Source: Pithys albifrons albifrons | Lineage: Eukaryota > Chordata > Aves > Passeriformes > Thamnophilidae | Assembly: GCF_047495875.1 (NCBI RefSeq) | Contig: NC_092470.1 | Location: 14,855,001-14,919,000, forward strand | Direction of reading: 5' to 3' | Length of the DNA stretch: 64,000 bases | Shown here: positions 1 through 10,330 of the stretch, piece after piece | Layout: each line of letters begins with the position of its first letter | How positions within the stretch are numbered: the stretch's first letter is position 1 | The notes under the pieces: model-generated | Told to the model about the DNA's origin: nothing | The model's database searches: none | What the model saw: the letters and a program-made list of their open reading frames with translations, nothing else | Translations under genes and position numbers: made by a program

Positions 1-894
1 AAACTCAGAGGAGACATGGAAGGAAACAAGGCTATTTAAAGACTCGGAGAAGAGGACCTTGCTGCTCTGGGAGCGTCCTAAGTGACCTCTTTAATCCTGC
101 AAGAAAGGCATTCGCAGCTGTGGGGGATCACATAGCCCTCAAACTGTACACAGGGCAGCCAAGGGACCTCCCAGGACAGGACACGTGGTCCAGCAAGTTC
201 TTGCTCCTGTTCCCAAGCCTTAGGGATGAATCCCTATTTCTTGACCCAGACATTCCTGTGAGGCCTGGCCAGCACCCCACTGACCCAAGCACCACCCATT
301 TTCCTTTCTACTGGTGCTTAACACCAAGACAAGATTTGTGCATCAGCCCAAAGCAGCAGCTGTAGGTTTTATGTCAGAGAAAATGACAAATACTGATTAA
401 AAATGTCCCTCCCTCTGGCCTGCTGCAATCAAGTGGATGGTTTTTTTCATGGCTTGCAATGATCTGAAGGTATGCTTTTTTTCTCATCCTTGTTTGCACT
501 TGGGTGTGAAAATCTGCTACACTTTTTTTTCAGTAACAGACCAGATCACTGCTGGGGGCAATGATTCTAACTCTTCCCAGTGCATGACAGCTCATCCAGG
601 TGACTGGACAGGACCAGTGCCTCAAAGCAAACTTCTAAGATGCATTGTAAAGGGCTTTGCTCCTATTCTCTGAGCTTCAGGATTTCTCAAAGGATATAGG
701 CTACACTCTGCAGGACTGAACTGCTTCAAGGCAGAGTTGGGCAAATTCCAAACTTACTTTCAAATGTCTTCAAAACACTGAAGGTGTTGAGATGTAACAG
801 CTTGGCTTGAGCTGATCCTAGCCAAAATAACTTGGTGAATAACATGGCAGAAACCATCTCTGCCAGCCAAGGAATCTTACTATATTTAATGCAA
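1..894. other. Unannotated non-coding DNA
   Basis: I see no gene, repeat or motif cluster here. Short open stretches exist (for example 120-365 and 437-673 on the plus strand) but they overlap other frames, have no recognisable domain and are the length expected by chance. Confidence 0.6.
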
Positions 895-1165
895 TAAATT
901 GCACTAACATAACACCTTTCATCAGAGGATCACAGATTTCTTCACAAATATTAATTAACACCTGCCCCGCTGCATCCCTCATCAAGAAGATCAGATTAAT
1001 TGTCCCCTTTTTTCCTGGTGGGAAATATCACCCTGTGGTGGGAAATTCATTTACTCAATATCTAAGAGGATCATTGGCAAAGCCTAGACAGCTATTACAA
1101 CAAAATGAAGCAGAAACACTATGTGCAGAGAAGTACTATAGCTCTCAATCACACAGTTCCATTTA
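895..1165 (-). repeat. Ancient MIR/L2-like retroposon remnant
   Basis: The plus strand reads as the complement of an old tRNA-SINE/LINE2-type 3' region. At 911-925 there is a version of the tail motif CACCTTTCATC followed by GAGGATCACAGA. Then come a run resembling CTTTACAAATATTAATTAA (about 940-958), a degenerate ATTGTCCCC (about 998-1006), and GTGCAGAGAAGT...CACACAG (about 1122-1155), which matches the usual 'gaggcacagag...ggtcacacag' core. The order of blocks fits the family but the copy is heavily diverged and its edges are soft. The identification rests on remembered consensus shape, not on an alignment. Confidence 0.5.
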
Positions 1166-4100
1166 TTTGTGAGAGGTTCAAAAACTTCCTTCCCTGAGAT
1201 CAGTCTTGTCCTCCTAAATTCCCTGGAGTAAGTGCAGCAGAAAAAAACTATCCCATAAAAGGAATTCTGATGCCAGACTGGGAGGAGAAAGAGCTACTCC
1301 CCGCCAGTGGGTTGTAGCCCTGTTTGTAAAGAGATTCATGCTTGTGCCAAGGGATTAATCCATGCATTTAATTAATCCACATAGGAATTAGGAACCATGA
1401 CCATAACCTGATCCTTTTTCAAATAATGTTTTACCTGCTGCGTCGGAAAGACTTGATGGTGCTTCACCCAACTTCAGAGCAAGGTTGTTCATGTCAGTGC
1501 CACACCATTGTGTAACTAATAAAATATGTACACATCCAGATATCCACAGGAATTATGCCCTGATAGACTGCAATATCTTGGATACTGTTGGCAAAGTAGA
1601 CTGCTTTTCTTCTCTCTTTCTGTTTTCATGCCAAAGTTCTCTCTGTGTTCTCAAAAGAAAAGCTTGTCCTTGTACAGAAGTTCCTCCTTATACAAAGTTC
1701 CTTTGTGTCACTTGCTCCTCTCACTAATGCATCTCTAATAGAGCAATTACTTTATTATGCAGAACTGGTGGTAAAACACATTATTATATAACCCTCAAAT
1801 GCTTCTGTCAAATTGGAAATGTTAAAAGAATGAGGAAACTTTGAGATAAATCAAAACGTGATACTCTGCAAAAGGCTTTTAGACTTTCTTTTGAGTATTT
1901 ATAATGTTCTTTCTGTAATTTCTACTGCAGATAAATTCTCACAGGTTTCATCTCTTATTTCACAATAAATTACGTATGACACCTAAAGATTTTGACTGGA
2001 TTTAAGATTATATTATTCACTTTTGTGCTGTTTTTAATCTATTTTTATTTTAATGCCAGGATTGTCCTAGCATGTGCCTTTCACACTCTCTTAATAAGTT
2101 TCTGTAAGACATTAACCATTCTTACACAATGATCCCTATATGCATGCTAGTACCTTCTGCTTATTGCTATGTCTTGGATTTATTCCTATATTTTATATTA
2201 CTTTTGCTGTTACAATACTATTTTAAAATATTAATGTTTCATTCAAATGCCACTTTGTTACAGCTACTTAACAGAAGTGCCACCCAAACTTAATAGGGAG
2301 GGATCTGTTTTTTCCGCTCAGCTGTAGTTTTATTTTCCATTAACAATGAAAAAGCAGCATAAAATATGCTACTTTTCTTGGGGGAGGGATGGTGGTGGTG
2401 GTGATACTTGATGCATGTCAGTCCAGAGAACATTCTGTCTTTCAAAGAAGCAGCACATTTGGGAATTGACAAAGTATTTTACAAGCAATGGCATTTCTCA
2501 AAGTACAAGTGTGTCTGGAGATACTTGGAAAATTTCCAGATGTACTCCCTTTTTAATAAAATCTCAGATTTTTGAACACTATAGCAAATGTGAGTATGTA
2601 CATGTGGAAATACATAGCCATCATGAAGGCGTTGTTATCCTTCACATCTCTGGGATGTTCTTGCTTGGACCACACATGATAAAGCCCAAGAATCCCTTTG
2701 TCTGCTCTCATTCTGCCCTGGCACTTGCCTGGGGTGATGCTGTGTTAAGACCAGGGCTCTCTCTGTATTCAAGTGAAAACACTCCCACTTGCTACACATT
2801 AGCCTGACATTGACAGGCTGGAGATAAGGACCACTATAAGGTACATTCTGGTTTAGAATCACCAGTCACTTTTCTTGCCAAGACAAGTGTCCTTATGTGT
2901 CAATCCACCCCACTTTCAAAAGTGCTTTCTGGAACAGCCATGCAAATGCCCTTAATCAATCACATTTCATAACGATGATTGAGGCATGGGCAGTGGAGAC
3001 AAACCGCTAATAACTATTGTTAGTCACAGCTTATTTTCTTCAGAGATGGAACCTGAAAGTGAAAATGATGAACCTATTTTTCCCATCCAGTCTAAGTGAA
3101 AAATCAAACAACAAACGAAACTCGGCATCCATAATGAATAGCAAACTGTGTTTTGAAATTCTAATGATTTAATGTAATATTAGCAGTAAAGTAAAGCAGA
3201 ACATCTGTTTAACTGCATTGCTGAGACCCATCTGTCTAGATTTAAACAGTAATCTCTTAAAAGCAAAGCCCTCAGTTCTCTGAAAAGGTTGCCAGGTTTT
3301 TAAGAGGTATGACGAGGGCATGTCATTTTCCATCCAGAAGGTAACAAAGCTTTTTATCTTCTTTATCCTTAGTCTACACCCCATGCAAGACAGCCAGCAG
3401 CAGCAAACCAATGCCACCATGCCAAAGACAGACATGTTTGGGGCGTTATTCAGCCCTTGTTACTTCAGTTCAGTAGCTCAGAAGCACTTGCAAACTAAGT
3501 GTTGGTCAGTCAGTCTAAAAGGCACTTTATTAGCTCAATGAATGATCCCACTGCTGTGTTTGTGCTCCAGAAAAATGTGACAGGAGTTGAATTTTAAAAT
3601 ACAAGCTCAATGTCCTCTCAGAGGCTCCTGAGCTGAGATCTGTGTTTATGTAAATTAGGGGCATGGCAAAGTGAGAGACAGATGAGAGCTCTTACTCCTA
3701 CTGGTGCCTTTCTCTGTACAGCAAGACTGTGGCGCTTCTGCAGGGAGCAAACTTTGATATTTTTGGTCTCCAGAGGTGTCTGAGGAGTAGCACTGACCCA
3801 ACACATCCTCCTGCAGGAGGCAAGAGCAAGCACAGTGTCCCCCGACGTGCCCTCCTCTATGTGCTGTTTAGCTTCACTCTACTGAGATCCCCTGTGGAGC
3901 TCACCAAACCAAACTTCATGGGCTTTCTCTCCTGAGACAGAGAATGGGCTGAACATGCAATGGCAAATGACTATTGTGAAAAGAGGACACCTTTGGCAGA
4001 AGCCACCTATTGCTCTGTTGCTGGCACAACAGTGGGGAGGGACCTTCAATCTCCGCATAGACCCATACTGTCCTGCTGAGATCCGAGCAAGTGCTGTCTT

Positions 4101-4207
4101 GGTGTCACAATGGGCTGATCTCTCAGAGAAATCGGTGAGTTCTTCATTGAAAAATACGTCAGATTCTACCTCTGATGCTAGCATGGAGAGATCACCAAAA
4201 ACTTATT
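1166..4207. other. Unannotated non-coding DNA
   Basis: Mostly AT-rich single-copy sequence. It contains the homeodomain-type cluster at 1352-1378 listed separately and a short TGG repeat at about 2389-2404. Open stretches such as 2415-2807 (plus) and 3879-4184 (minus) show no domain and no family resemblance, so no gene is called. Confidence 0.55.
1352..1378. promoter_or_regulatory. Candidate K50-homeodomain site cluster
   Basis: Positions 1352-1361 read GGATTAATCC, a perfect 10-bp palindrome holding overlapping GGATTA and TAATCC. A second TAATCC follows at 1373-1378 within AATTAATCC. TAATCC is the known core for OTX/CRX/PITX/GSC-type homeodomains (lysine at position 50). The motif is short and could arise by chance in AT-rich DNA. 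No promoter is visible nearby. Confidence 0.25.
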
Positions 4208-4232
4208 AGAATCATAGAATCATAGAATCGAT
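4208..4232 (-). repeat. CR1 3'-terminal short repeat
   Basis: Complement of about two and a half ATTCTATG units directly abutting the CR1 3' UTR. CR1 elements end in such 8-bp repeats instead of poly-A, and they mark the true 3' terminus of the insertion. Confidence 0.9.
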
Positions 4233-4294
4233 TGGGTTGGAAAAGACCTCCAAGATCATCGAGTCCAACCCTTGGTCCAACTCTAGCTCATTTA

Positions 4295-5993
4295 CTAGAT
4301 CATGGCACCCAGCGCCACGTCCAATCTGCATTTAAAGATCTCTAGGGATGGTGAATCCACCACCTCTCTGGGCAGCCCATTCCAATGCCTGATTACTCTC
4401 TCTGTAAAAAATTTTTTTCTGATATCCAACTTAAATTTCCCCTGGCAGAGCTTAAGCCCATGCCCCCTTGTTCTATTGCTGAGTGCCTGGGAGAAGAGAC
4501 CAGCCCCCACCTGGCTATAACTTCCCTTCAGGTAGTTATAGACAGTGATGAGGTCACCTCTGAGCCTCCTCTTCTCCAGGCTAAACAACCCCAGCTCCCT
4601 CAGCCTCTCCCCATAGGACTTGTGCTCCAGTCCCTTCACCAGCCTTGTTGCTCTTCTCTGGACCCGCTCCAGCATCTCAATATCCTTTCTGAACTGAGGG
4701 GCCCAGAACTGAACACAGTACTCAAGGTGTGGCCTCACCAATGCAGAGTACAGGGGAAGGATCACTTCCCTGGTCCTGCTGGCCACGCTATTTTTGATAC
4801 AGGACAGGATCCCATTGGCCTTCTTGGCCACCTGGGCACACTGTTGACTCATGTTGAGCTTCCTGTCAATTAGTACTCCAAGGTCCTTTTCTGCCTGGCT
4901 GCTCTCCAGCCACTCTGTGCCCAGCCTGTAGCGCTGCAGGGGGTTGTTGTGGCCAAAGTGCAGGACCCGGCACTTGGCCTTGTTGAACTTCATCCCATTG
5001 GAATCAGCCCATCTCTCAAGTCTATCCAGATCCCTCTGCAGAGCCCTCCTGCCTTCCAGCAGGTCGACTCCCTCCCAACTTGGTGTCATCAGCAAATTTG
5101 CTGATGATGGACTCAATCCCCTCATCTAAATCATCAATAAAGATGTTAAACAGGACTGGACCCAACACAGACCCCTGGGGAACACCACTGGTGACTGGCC
5201 GCCAGCTGGATGCAGCTCCGTTCACCAGCACTCTCTGGGCCCGACCCTCCAGCCAGCTCTTAATCCAGGAGAGGCTACACTTGTCTAAGCCATGGGCTAC
5301 CAGCTTTTTCAGGAGTATATTATGGGAGACAGTATCAAAGGCCTTGCTGAAGTCCAGATAGACCACATCCACAGCCTTCCCCTCATCCACCAGGTGGGTC
5401 ACCTGATCGTAGAAAGAGATCAGGTTGGTCAGACAGGACCTGCCCCTCCTAAACCCATGCTGGCTGGGTCTAATCCCTTGTCCACCCTGAAGGTGCTGTG
5501 TGATTGCACTCAGGATGAACTGCTCCATAACCCTGCCAGGCACAGAGGTCAGGCTGACAGGCCTGTAGTTGCCAGGGTCCTGCTTGCAGCCCTTTTTGTG
5601 GATTGGGGTGACATTCGCCAACCTCCAATCATCTGGGACCTCCCCAGAGAGCCAGGACTGTTGGAAGATGATGGAGAGCGGTTTGGCAAGCTCTTCTGCC
5701 AGCTCCTTCATCACCCTGGGATGGATCCCATCTGGTCCCATAGACTTGTTAGGATCCAGCTGGCTCAGTAAGTCGGTCACTATTTCCTCCTGGAATACAG
5801 GAGGGGTATTCAGCTCCCTCTCCCTGTCTACCAGCTCCAGAGGCCAGTTGTCTTGAGGGCCACCTGTCTTACTGGTGAAAACTGAGGCAAAGTAGGTGTT
5901 AAGTACCTCAGCCTTCTCCTCATCTTCCTTAACTATATTTCCCTCCAAGTCCAACAGAGAATGGAGGTTTTCCTTGCCCCTCTTTTTGTTATT
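4295..5993 (-). pseudogene. CR1 ORF2 reverse transcriptase, frameshifted
   Basis: RT and C-terminal part of the CR1 ORF2 protein, which in intact elements copies the element's RNA at the nicked target. The first frame (about 5993 down to 5022) has an open lead-in, then ...[10 protein letters not shown], the fingers, motif A ([13 protein letters not shown]), motif B ([20 protein letters not shown]) and motif C with catalytic aspartates ([11 protein letters not shown]). Just after motif C the sense leaves this frame and resumes in the second one (5125-4295): [17 protein letters not shown], then [34 protein letters not shown] and the end ...[11 protein letters not shown]. Spacing fits a net loss of two bases near 5064-5069. 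The frames overlap at 5022-5125, so no in-frame stop is visible inside the true reading path. The endonuclease domain is absent. The product cannot be made as one chain from this copy. Confidence 0.9.
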
Positions 5994-6004
5994 AATGTAT
6001 TGTT

Positions 6005-6939
6005 GTGTCCTATTTTATTTAAGCATGTTTCCAAGGAGACCTATTGGTGTGATAGTGCTCTACAGGCTTTGTAGGACATAGCAGGGGACCTCAGCTAGGA
6101 AGATTTCCAACTGTTTGATCACTCAGCCATAAAGACCTTTTAGACCTTTAGACCAGAGTTTGCAGTCAGTGTGGCACAGCTGCTGCTGTGAGAGCTTTTG
6201 AAACAAGCTGCTAATAAGCATGGTTTTCATCTCAGAGAAAAGTCATTTTAATGCATCTCTGCACCCAGCTGTCCCCTTGAAATCCCTGTGCATCATGGGG
6301 AGATCAAATGACCTTAGCCATATTGAAAGAGAAATTGTCAAAGAAAACAGAGCCAGGCACACATTCTCTTTCTCATTTGTCATCTCCAACTCTCTCCTCC
6401 ACTTGCAGAACTTTAACATGGAGCAAGAGGCCACTCAAATGAAGATTTTCCCAAAGAGAAAGTCAGATAAACCTGAATGGTAATGCTGTTTTCCCCTAAG
6501 CTCTCCAGAAACTTTCTCCACATGGATGGTGCAGGTTTATTCCTGGAAAAATGGAAGGTTGAAAGAGACAGTTCAGTTTGTTCCTCTGACTTCACCAGAT
6601 CAGCATTTTAATCATAGGGAAAGGTCAGGTGGTCCATTCTCCCTCCTCCCCTCCTTTGAAGTGAGACAGGTGGACATTCACCATGCCAAGCAAACTGCTT
6701 ATGGGAGGATCTCTCTCTCCCTGTCAATCTCCTGCTTGCCAGGTTAATCCTGAATAAAATGAAGATCCAACTTTACCTTTACTGTAAATCTGCTGCTTTG
6801 GCCTTTCCCCATAAAACCCACAGAGGATGGCAGGGGACAAAAGGTATTGCTTTGATGTCTCCCAGGCTGCATGAGTGTCTTCTGCCCAGGGAGTAAGTTG
6901 TTCTACCCTTTGATTTGGGAAACAATGTGAGCTAAGATT
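6005..6939. other. Unannotated non-coding DNA
   Basis: Unique sequence to the right of the CR1 insertion. I see no domain-bearing open frame, RNA gene or repeat. The open stretches at 6220-6483 (plus) and 6413-6595 (minus) overlap other frames and look like chance. Confidence 0.55.
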
Positions 6940-7115
6940 CTATTTGCCCTAACTTGACAGATAAACCTTATCTCCATTTACTGTCCAAATGAAGAAAGCT
7001 GGAGGCACAGACATTGAATGAGTTTGCTAAGTTTGTAACAATCCTGAAATAAAGCCCAGAACTCCTGCTTTATCCATCAATACAGCATCACTCTCTCCTT
7101 TGAAAGGAAGGGAAT
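6940..7115 (-). repeat. Ancient MIR-like SINE remnant
   Basis: The plus strand carries a degenerate complement of the MIR-type core and 3' region. TTATCTCCATTTACTG at 6968-6983 corresponds to the 'attatccccattttacag' block. It is followed by GAGGCACAGACATTGAATGA (about 7003-7022), the 'gaggcacagagaggttaagtga' block, and CCCAGAACTCCTG (about 7056-7068), the 'acccaggtctcctg' block. Three blocks in the expected order and spacing make this better supported than any single match. Divergence is high, so it is an old fossil copy. Confidence 0.55.
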
Positions 7116-9779
7116 AGGTAGCAGAGAATGCAGTGAGCAGACAGGCCTAGGGGAAAAGAGACTGTCTCAGTTTACTACAGGGATAAAATTCCCACTGGGC
7201 CCAGTGAAATGCCTCTGCCTGTAAATTACACCAAAAATTAATGTGCATAAAAGGCTTCTCAGAAGTTGATGGCAATAAAACACAATGCTGTGGTGCTTCC
7301 ATATCAGAAAAAAATGTATGTTTCAGTTTCAAAGCATCCTTTGTTGAAAGGCAGAAAAAAGCACCAAGATTTCTTTGGTTGAGTAGTTATTTCTCCCACA
7401 TGACTCCTGTGCTAGAATTACTCAATTTTCTAATAAGAATCATCATGAAAGCTTTGCTGTTCTCATTAATTCCACCTTAACCTAAAACACCTTTTGAGAA
7501 TAAGGCTGTGTTCTTCCAGGAGAGCAGATCATGAGGAGAAAAAAAACCATTATTGTTCTCTAAACTGCTTAAGGGAAGGGGGTTTAGCTTTGCCCATGGA
7601 ATTTCTTATCAAGCAGATGTTCTTCTATTAATCAATAGCTGGTCTAAAACATTAATTCTTTGTTTTGTAGCTTTGTAGTGCCTCTGGGCAGAAGAATCCC
7701 TACTACTCTATCTTTGTCCTCTCTAGATGACATCTTATGAATCGATGACTGTCTTGATTTGTGAGACCCTGATTTCTGTATCATGTGGTAAGTCCTCACT
7801 CAGTAATGCAAAAGTTATAACTGCACACAGATCAAAAGGAAATATTAAGTCATGGAAATGAATGTGCTGTGTCTCCATCAGCTTCTGGAGGAGAATGACC
7901 AGGTTTCCCCTATTTTAAGAGATGTTCTTCATCACATTAGACTTTCCTTACTTAAACTGTATTAAGGGAAATTGTTTTCCCTGGAGAACAAGGAAAAACA
8001 TTGTCCAGTTCTTGAAGACTTGAATCTCCATCCAAAGAATGCACCTCGATTATACTTAAGTCAACTTCTCATAAAGATAAAACAATTAAAAAAAAGGAGA
8101 CTTTTTATAGCAGAAAATGTCTACAAATATTTTAGGTGGTTTGGACTCACATTCTTGCTTCAGAGTCATGTCAAATTAAACTGTCTTTTCTGCAATTAAA
8201 CTGTCTCCTCTGAAGCAGCAGCACAGCAGTGCTTTTTTGGCACACAAAGCTTCCAGGATTGTAGGCACTGGTGACCCACCAGTGTAAACTGGGCTGGACA
8301 ATGCAGTTGTGAAAGAACCTACACATTACTTCCCCCTAACACTCATTCCTCAACTCCTGGAGCAAACTTAAGTTTTGTCCATAGATAGGAGGGAGGTGAG
8401 ACTGCTCTGTGCTGCTCCTGGTCTCCTTGGAGAAGGCTGTAGCTCCCTCCCATGGAGAGTCTCACCTATTTCCAGGCTCATTCTGGCCTCACAGTTCCCT
8501 GGGGACTGAAATCAGCCTGCTTTGCCCAGGAATCACAGCTCCTTAGCCCGGCATGCAGAACAGCCCCGCTGATGGATCAGCGCTTCTATCCCATGGCCCA
8601 TTGGGTCCTATGGGCAAACAGGTGCAAATAAACTGTTCGTGAGACAAGTGCTTATTAAAAGAACAGGGAAAGGCAGAAGGGAATTATTTTCTATCCTGGT
8701 ATGGTCAGAAGAACATGAGTCTGGAGTCTGGCAGAGCCCAGCAACGTATCTGGGTACAGGATGTGTGTGGATTTAGGGTTTTCAAAGCCTGAAGTTCTCG
8801 GGTGTGCATACACAAACCCTGACACACAGGAAAGGACATCTCTCCTCAGGATCACAGCTTGTTCCATGAGGAGCTACTAGCAAACACTGCCTTACTTCTG
8901 CATTCTCACTGACTGCTCTTGGAGTCTTGAGAAAAGAGGTGTTTTTACCTGCACTTCCAGAAGCTTAAATCCCCCCCCAGAATTCATTGCAAGAGTAATT
9001 AATGTTCCTATGAGTTGTGTTACCTATCCTGGAACAAACCGGAATGATTACACCAAGGCAGTGTCTCTAAGATAACAACAACTCCAGGAGCAATTTACAA
9101 CCCTGCTATCCCAGACCATGGAACAAAAAAATCCCTCCCTACCTCTTAAGCTCCCGGTATGTGTATGAAATTATTTTCTTGCTGTTAACACACATCAGTA
9201 AAATCTCTTCTGGTGCCAGTAGACACTGCTGGAATTAACCATTATCAGCCCATATGTTTTCCAGTAGAAGCAAATTTTTTTGTATGTGTTTTTTGCTAAA
9301 TGTAATATAATAAACTTTAATTCAAAGATGGTCATGAACACATTTTCTACCACAGACATTTTTTCCTATTACAGATAAAGCCAAGAGGACTGGACAAATG
9401 CATTGCACAGAAAAATATGTTGAAAAGATCTCCGAGCCATCACAACAAAATGCAGCATAATACACTGAAAATGTGATTATGCCATGCAAATAAACACAAG
9501 CAAGACCGATTCAAGCAAATACCTCTCTGTATGAAAACAACTTTTCATATATTTCACAGAGGGAAATTATTGAAACCTGAGAATAGGAGAAGTTGGAAGT
9601 TTTCCATTGACATAAAAATACTGATGTAATGTATAAATACATCTGTACTCATACAAAACACCTATGGATGTTAGATAACCACCAATAATTATTCTCAACT
9701 TACAAATAGGTAAGCATATGCCTTTCAATATATTTTTATACTGTATGTGAAAGATAAGTAATTTAAACAAACGCATATA
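7116..9779. other. Unannotated non-coding DNA
   Basis: AT-rich single-copy sequence. The plus-strand stretch 7972-8199 stays open for 75 codons but shows no motif, has no convincing start and is called chance. A C-run near 8972-8980 is the only simple repeat. Confidence 0.55.
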
Positions 9780-10330
9780 GCTCCATCCATAATGTGGTTT
9801 AATGTGCGTTTGTGTCTATAATGCAGTAATTGTACAAAATATACAATATTAAAGCTGCATGACATGTGCCATTATATTACATCCAAACACTCCACATTAA
9901 ACAGCTTGGCAATAAGCACGAAGTCAGGCCCTCAACAGCTAAGAAGCATCAGTTTTAAATCATTCCTGATATTTCATTTGGTCCCCTGGAGTAACTGCAT
10001 TTTTTAATTTCAACATGACAACTTGTTTTATTTCACAAAACCTCTGCTTCAGGATGAGCAGTGCTTGCTGCCTGGAAAATCACCCCACATAGCATTTTGT
10101 CCTCATCATTTAGCATGTGGTTCTGTGCATTATTTATTGTGCAGAATACAAGCCCTGCACTGAAAACGAATTATTAATTTACTTCTCCATTTTTTCACGT
10201 GTTGTCATCAGAACTTCAGATTTTTTTTTCCCCAGTATTCATTGCCTGATTTCCCAAACACTGATGTGAGGCATGGTGGGATTATTCACCATGTTACACA
10301 CAATTAACTCAGATGAAAAGCATTATAATC
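9780..10330. promoter_or_regulatory. Possible conserved non-coding segment
   Basis: AT-rich, repeat-free stretch with several TAAT/ATTA cores (for example ACGAATTATTAATTTAC near 10167-10183), GTTTTATTTCAC and TTATTTATTG-type motifs. Such composition is common in vertebrate conserved non-coding elements of developmental loci. Nothing here proves conservation, and the call is an inference from texture only. Confidence 0.15.

Larger units (their letters stand above)
4208..6004 (-). mobile_element. CR1 LINE retrotransposon, 5'-truncated
   Basis: A roughly 1.8-kb CR1 copy on the minus strand. Its 3' end lies at about 4208, where the plus strand shows the complement of repeated ATTCTATG units. It is followed by the conserved CR1 3' UTR (TTGGGTTGGAAAAGACCTCC at 4232-4251) and by the reverse transcriptase (RT) part of ORF2. 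The left edge of the element (its own 5' side) falls near 6004, where similarity fades into AT-rich DNA. The endonuclease half of ORF2, ORF1 and the 5' promoter are therefore missing, as is usual for LINE insertions that stop early during reverse transcription. The long open frames and the near identity to the copy at 18785-19009 suggest it is fairly young. I see no clear target-site duplication, which is normal for CR1. Confidence 0.95.

Noticed and set aside
2415..2807. 130-codon plus-strand frame
   Set aside because: No domain, no splice context, His/Ser-rich random-looking translation.
4385..5771. Plus-strand open stretches of 162 and 159 codons across the CR1
   Set aside because: They are antisense to the CR1 ORF2, which is open on the opposite strand and shows all RT motifs.
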